Shown here: positions 50,543-51,446 of the stretch, in pieces
How positions within the stretch are numbered: position 1 is the stretch's first letter
Layout of the letters: every line of letters starts with the position of its first letter
Source of the DNA: Lactobacillus sp. CBA3606
GTDB taxonomy: Bacteria; Bacillota; Bacilli; Lactobacillales; Lactobacillaceae
Length of the DNA stretch: 51,446 bases
Direction of reading: 5' to 3'
Assembly: GCF_002970935.1 (NCBI RefSeq)
Contig: NZ_CP027195.1
Span: 1-51,446 of the forward strand
The notes under the pieces: generated by a model
Databases searched by the model: none
The model's input: the letters and a program-made list of their open reading frames with translations, nothing else
Told to the model about the DNA's origin: nothing
Translations under genes and position numbers: made by a program

Positions 50543-51446
50543 TTAATCGTTCTTATTTTTCAAATGAAACCATGATTTTGAAATTTCAGCACTATCACTA
50601 TCTGTTTTAGGATTAGCTGGTGCAAATTCGGTCAAAGTCGGTATATTGATTGCTGTTCCAAATACTAGTGCAGATCCAGTTTTAAGATATGTTAATCTAT
50701 CAATAATTCCCTTATTGATATAAGGAACCATTCTAGAAATATAACTAAGATCATCAGGATTCTGAACCCGATGAACTATGAAGTTACTGCATTGTGAAAC
50801 AACAGTACGAGAAAGTTCACTGGGACGTTGTGAAGATATACCTAGCAAGAATCTAAATTTTCTACCCTCTTTTGCCACACGTTCAAAGATATCGAATCCC
50901 AATTCAGTTTGAAATTTATTTTCAGCAACATATCTATGAGCTTCTTCAATAATTAAATTAATTGGATAAATCGATTCAGTTTGAGGCTCTTCATCTTCAG
51001 TTTCATTCAGTTCATTATCAATGTGAGTTTGCTGTTTACGCATTTTTTGAAAATCAAGAATCATCTTAGAAAGTACGCGTATAAGAACTTCGCCCGTTGA
51101 GTCATCAATACTGCTAACATCAATATTTACTAACTGCTTTTCTTTTACAAGATGATCTACGAAATCTGCTGTTGTCGAAAATCCAGTTTTCCCAAAAATT
51201 GCACCCATAGCAGATTCGCTCAATGACTGTAGTCTGGACATCATAGGAGCGGTATATTCCTGAACTCTTTGACTGCTAACACTGCCTTCATATAAAACAG
51301 CAAATTTCATAGCTTCAATAAAATCTGAAAAATCAAAAACTACATCTTGCATTTTATTAATACTCGTAAATAAATCATCTTTACAAACGTAACTCTGACA
51401 ATATTGAACTAACTTATCAATCACAACAAGCTGTCCATAGTATGTG
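50543..51446 (-). CDS. herA: HerA-family ATPase, C-terminal part (continues from position 1)
   Basis: The remaining 301 codons of the ATPase whose start is at 1076. Reading across the ends gives MEAVS then TYYGQLVVIDK without a frame change. This half has the Walker B helix INLIIEEAHRYV and the SSQRPSELSRTVVSQCSNF block with an arginine finger-like Arg, both typical of HerA. The stop at 50543 is followed by 120 bp and then the toxin locus. Confidence 0.9.
   Translation of the reverse strand, partial: TYYGQLVVIDKLVQYCQSYVCKDDLFTSINKMQDVVFDFSDFIEAMKFAVLYEGSVSSQRVQEYTAPMMSRLQSLSESAMGAIFGKTGFSTTADFVDHLVKEKQLVNIDVSSIDDSTGEVLIRVLSKMILDFQKMRKQQTHIDNELNETEDEEPQTESIYPINLIIEEAHRYVAENKFQTELGFDIFERVAKEGRKFRFLLGISSQRPSELSRTVVSQCSNFIVHRVQNPDDLSYISRMVPYINKGIIDRLTYLKTGSALVFGTAINIPTLTEFAPANPKTDSDSAEISKSWFHLKNKND

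Noticed and set aside
50543-51446. FtsK or conjugative T4CP identity for the ATPase
   Set aside because: No membrane segments, an N-terminal HAS-like barrel, the EEAH and SQRPSEL blocks, and the SIR2 neighbour point to HerA.
1-51446. tRNA, rRNA or prophage structural genes
   Set aside because: I found no cloverleaf-like or rRNA-like sequence, and no capsid, tail or integrase genes; the lysozyme and NlpC domains belong to the conjugation operon.

Overview
The window looks like a complete circular plasmid of about 51.4 kb, cut inside one gene. A HerA-type ATPase gene on the minus strand runs off position 1 and continues without a frame break from position 51446; the two pieces sum to exactly 660 codons. 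The gene set points to a lactic acid bacterium of the family Lactobacillaceae: a RepA_N initiator with repeats inside its own gene, a ParA plus ribbon-helix-helix partition pair, a MobA/MobL relaxase, a Trs/Tra-type (pSK41/pIP501-like) Gram-positive type IV secretion operon, and insertion sequences of families common in lactobacilli (IS3, IS5, IS6, IS30, IS110, IS982, ISL3). I see no chromosomal housekeeping genes, rRNA, tRNA or CRISPR array.

Layout. (1) Defence island, about 50.5 kb through the origin to 6.3 kb, all on the minus strand: a beta-class DNA methyltransferase overlapping (ATGA) a fused nuclease/N6-methyltransferase (type IIG-like), then a decayed stretch, then a SIR2 NADase-type gene overlapping herA. 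This combines a restriction-modification system with a SIR2-HerA anti-phage system. (2) Mosaic accessory region, 6.4 to 28.2 kb: two serine recombinase copies (one broken), two flavin-dependent oxidoreductases (one a NADH oxidase), a LysR/YeiH pair, an FMN-binding protein, a sugar:cation symporter and an esterase-like hydrolase, separated by whole and broken insertion sequences. The esterase sits in a composite transposon between two inverted, apparently identical IS982 copies that landed in the start of an ISL3 transposase gene and made a 9-bp target duplication. (3) Maintenance region, 28.2 to 32.6 kb: parA and an RHH partner flanked by large palindromes sharing one motif, repA with three internal iterons, a 3' partial duplication of repA, a RelB/DinJ-like antitoxin gene without a recognisable toxin, and small unknown genes. 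(4) Transfer region, 32.6 to 50.0 kb: a candidate oriT, relaxase, an HTH regulator under a promoter with an overlapping dyad, a long tra/trs operon (pilin-like protein, VirB3-, VirB4-, VirB6- and VirD4-like proteins, peptidoglycan hydrolase, thioredoxin-like protein, type IA topoisomerase) and an ArdC/LtrC-like antirestriction protein. (5) A Fst/Lpt-like type I toxin-antitoxin locus at 50.04 to 50.42 kb.

How it fits together. RepA_N, ParA/RHH and the Fst-like toxin keep the plasmid in the cell. MobA nicks oriT, and VirD4, VirB4 and the other Trs proteins export the strand. ArdC could protect the entering DNA from the recipient's restriction. Once established, the plasmid-borne restriction-modification and SIR2-HerA systems could defend the new host against phages and competing DNA. 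The IS-rich middle carries redox and transport cargo of mixed origin and is where most of the decay is seen. All functional statements are from motifs read by eye; no database search was run.
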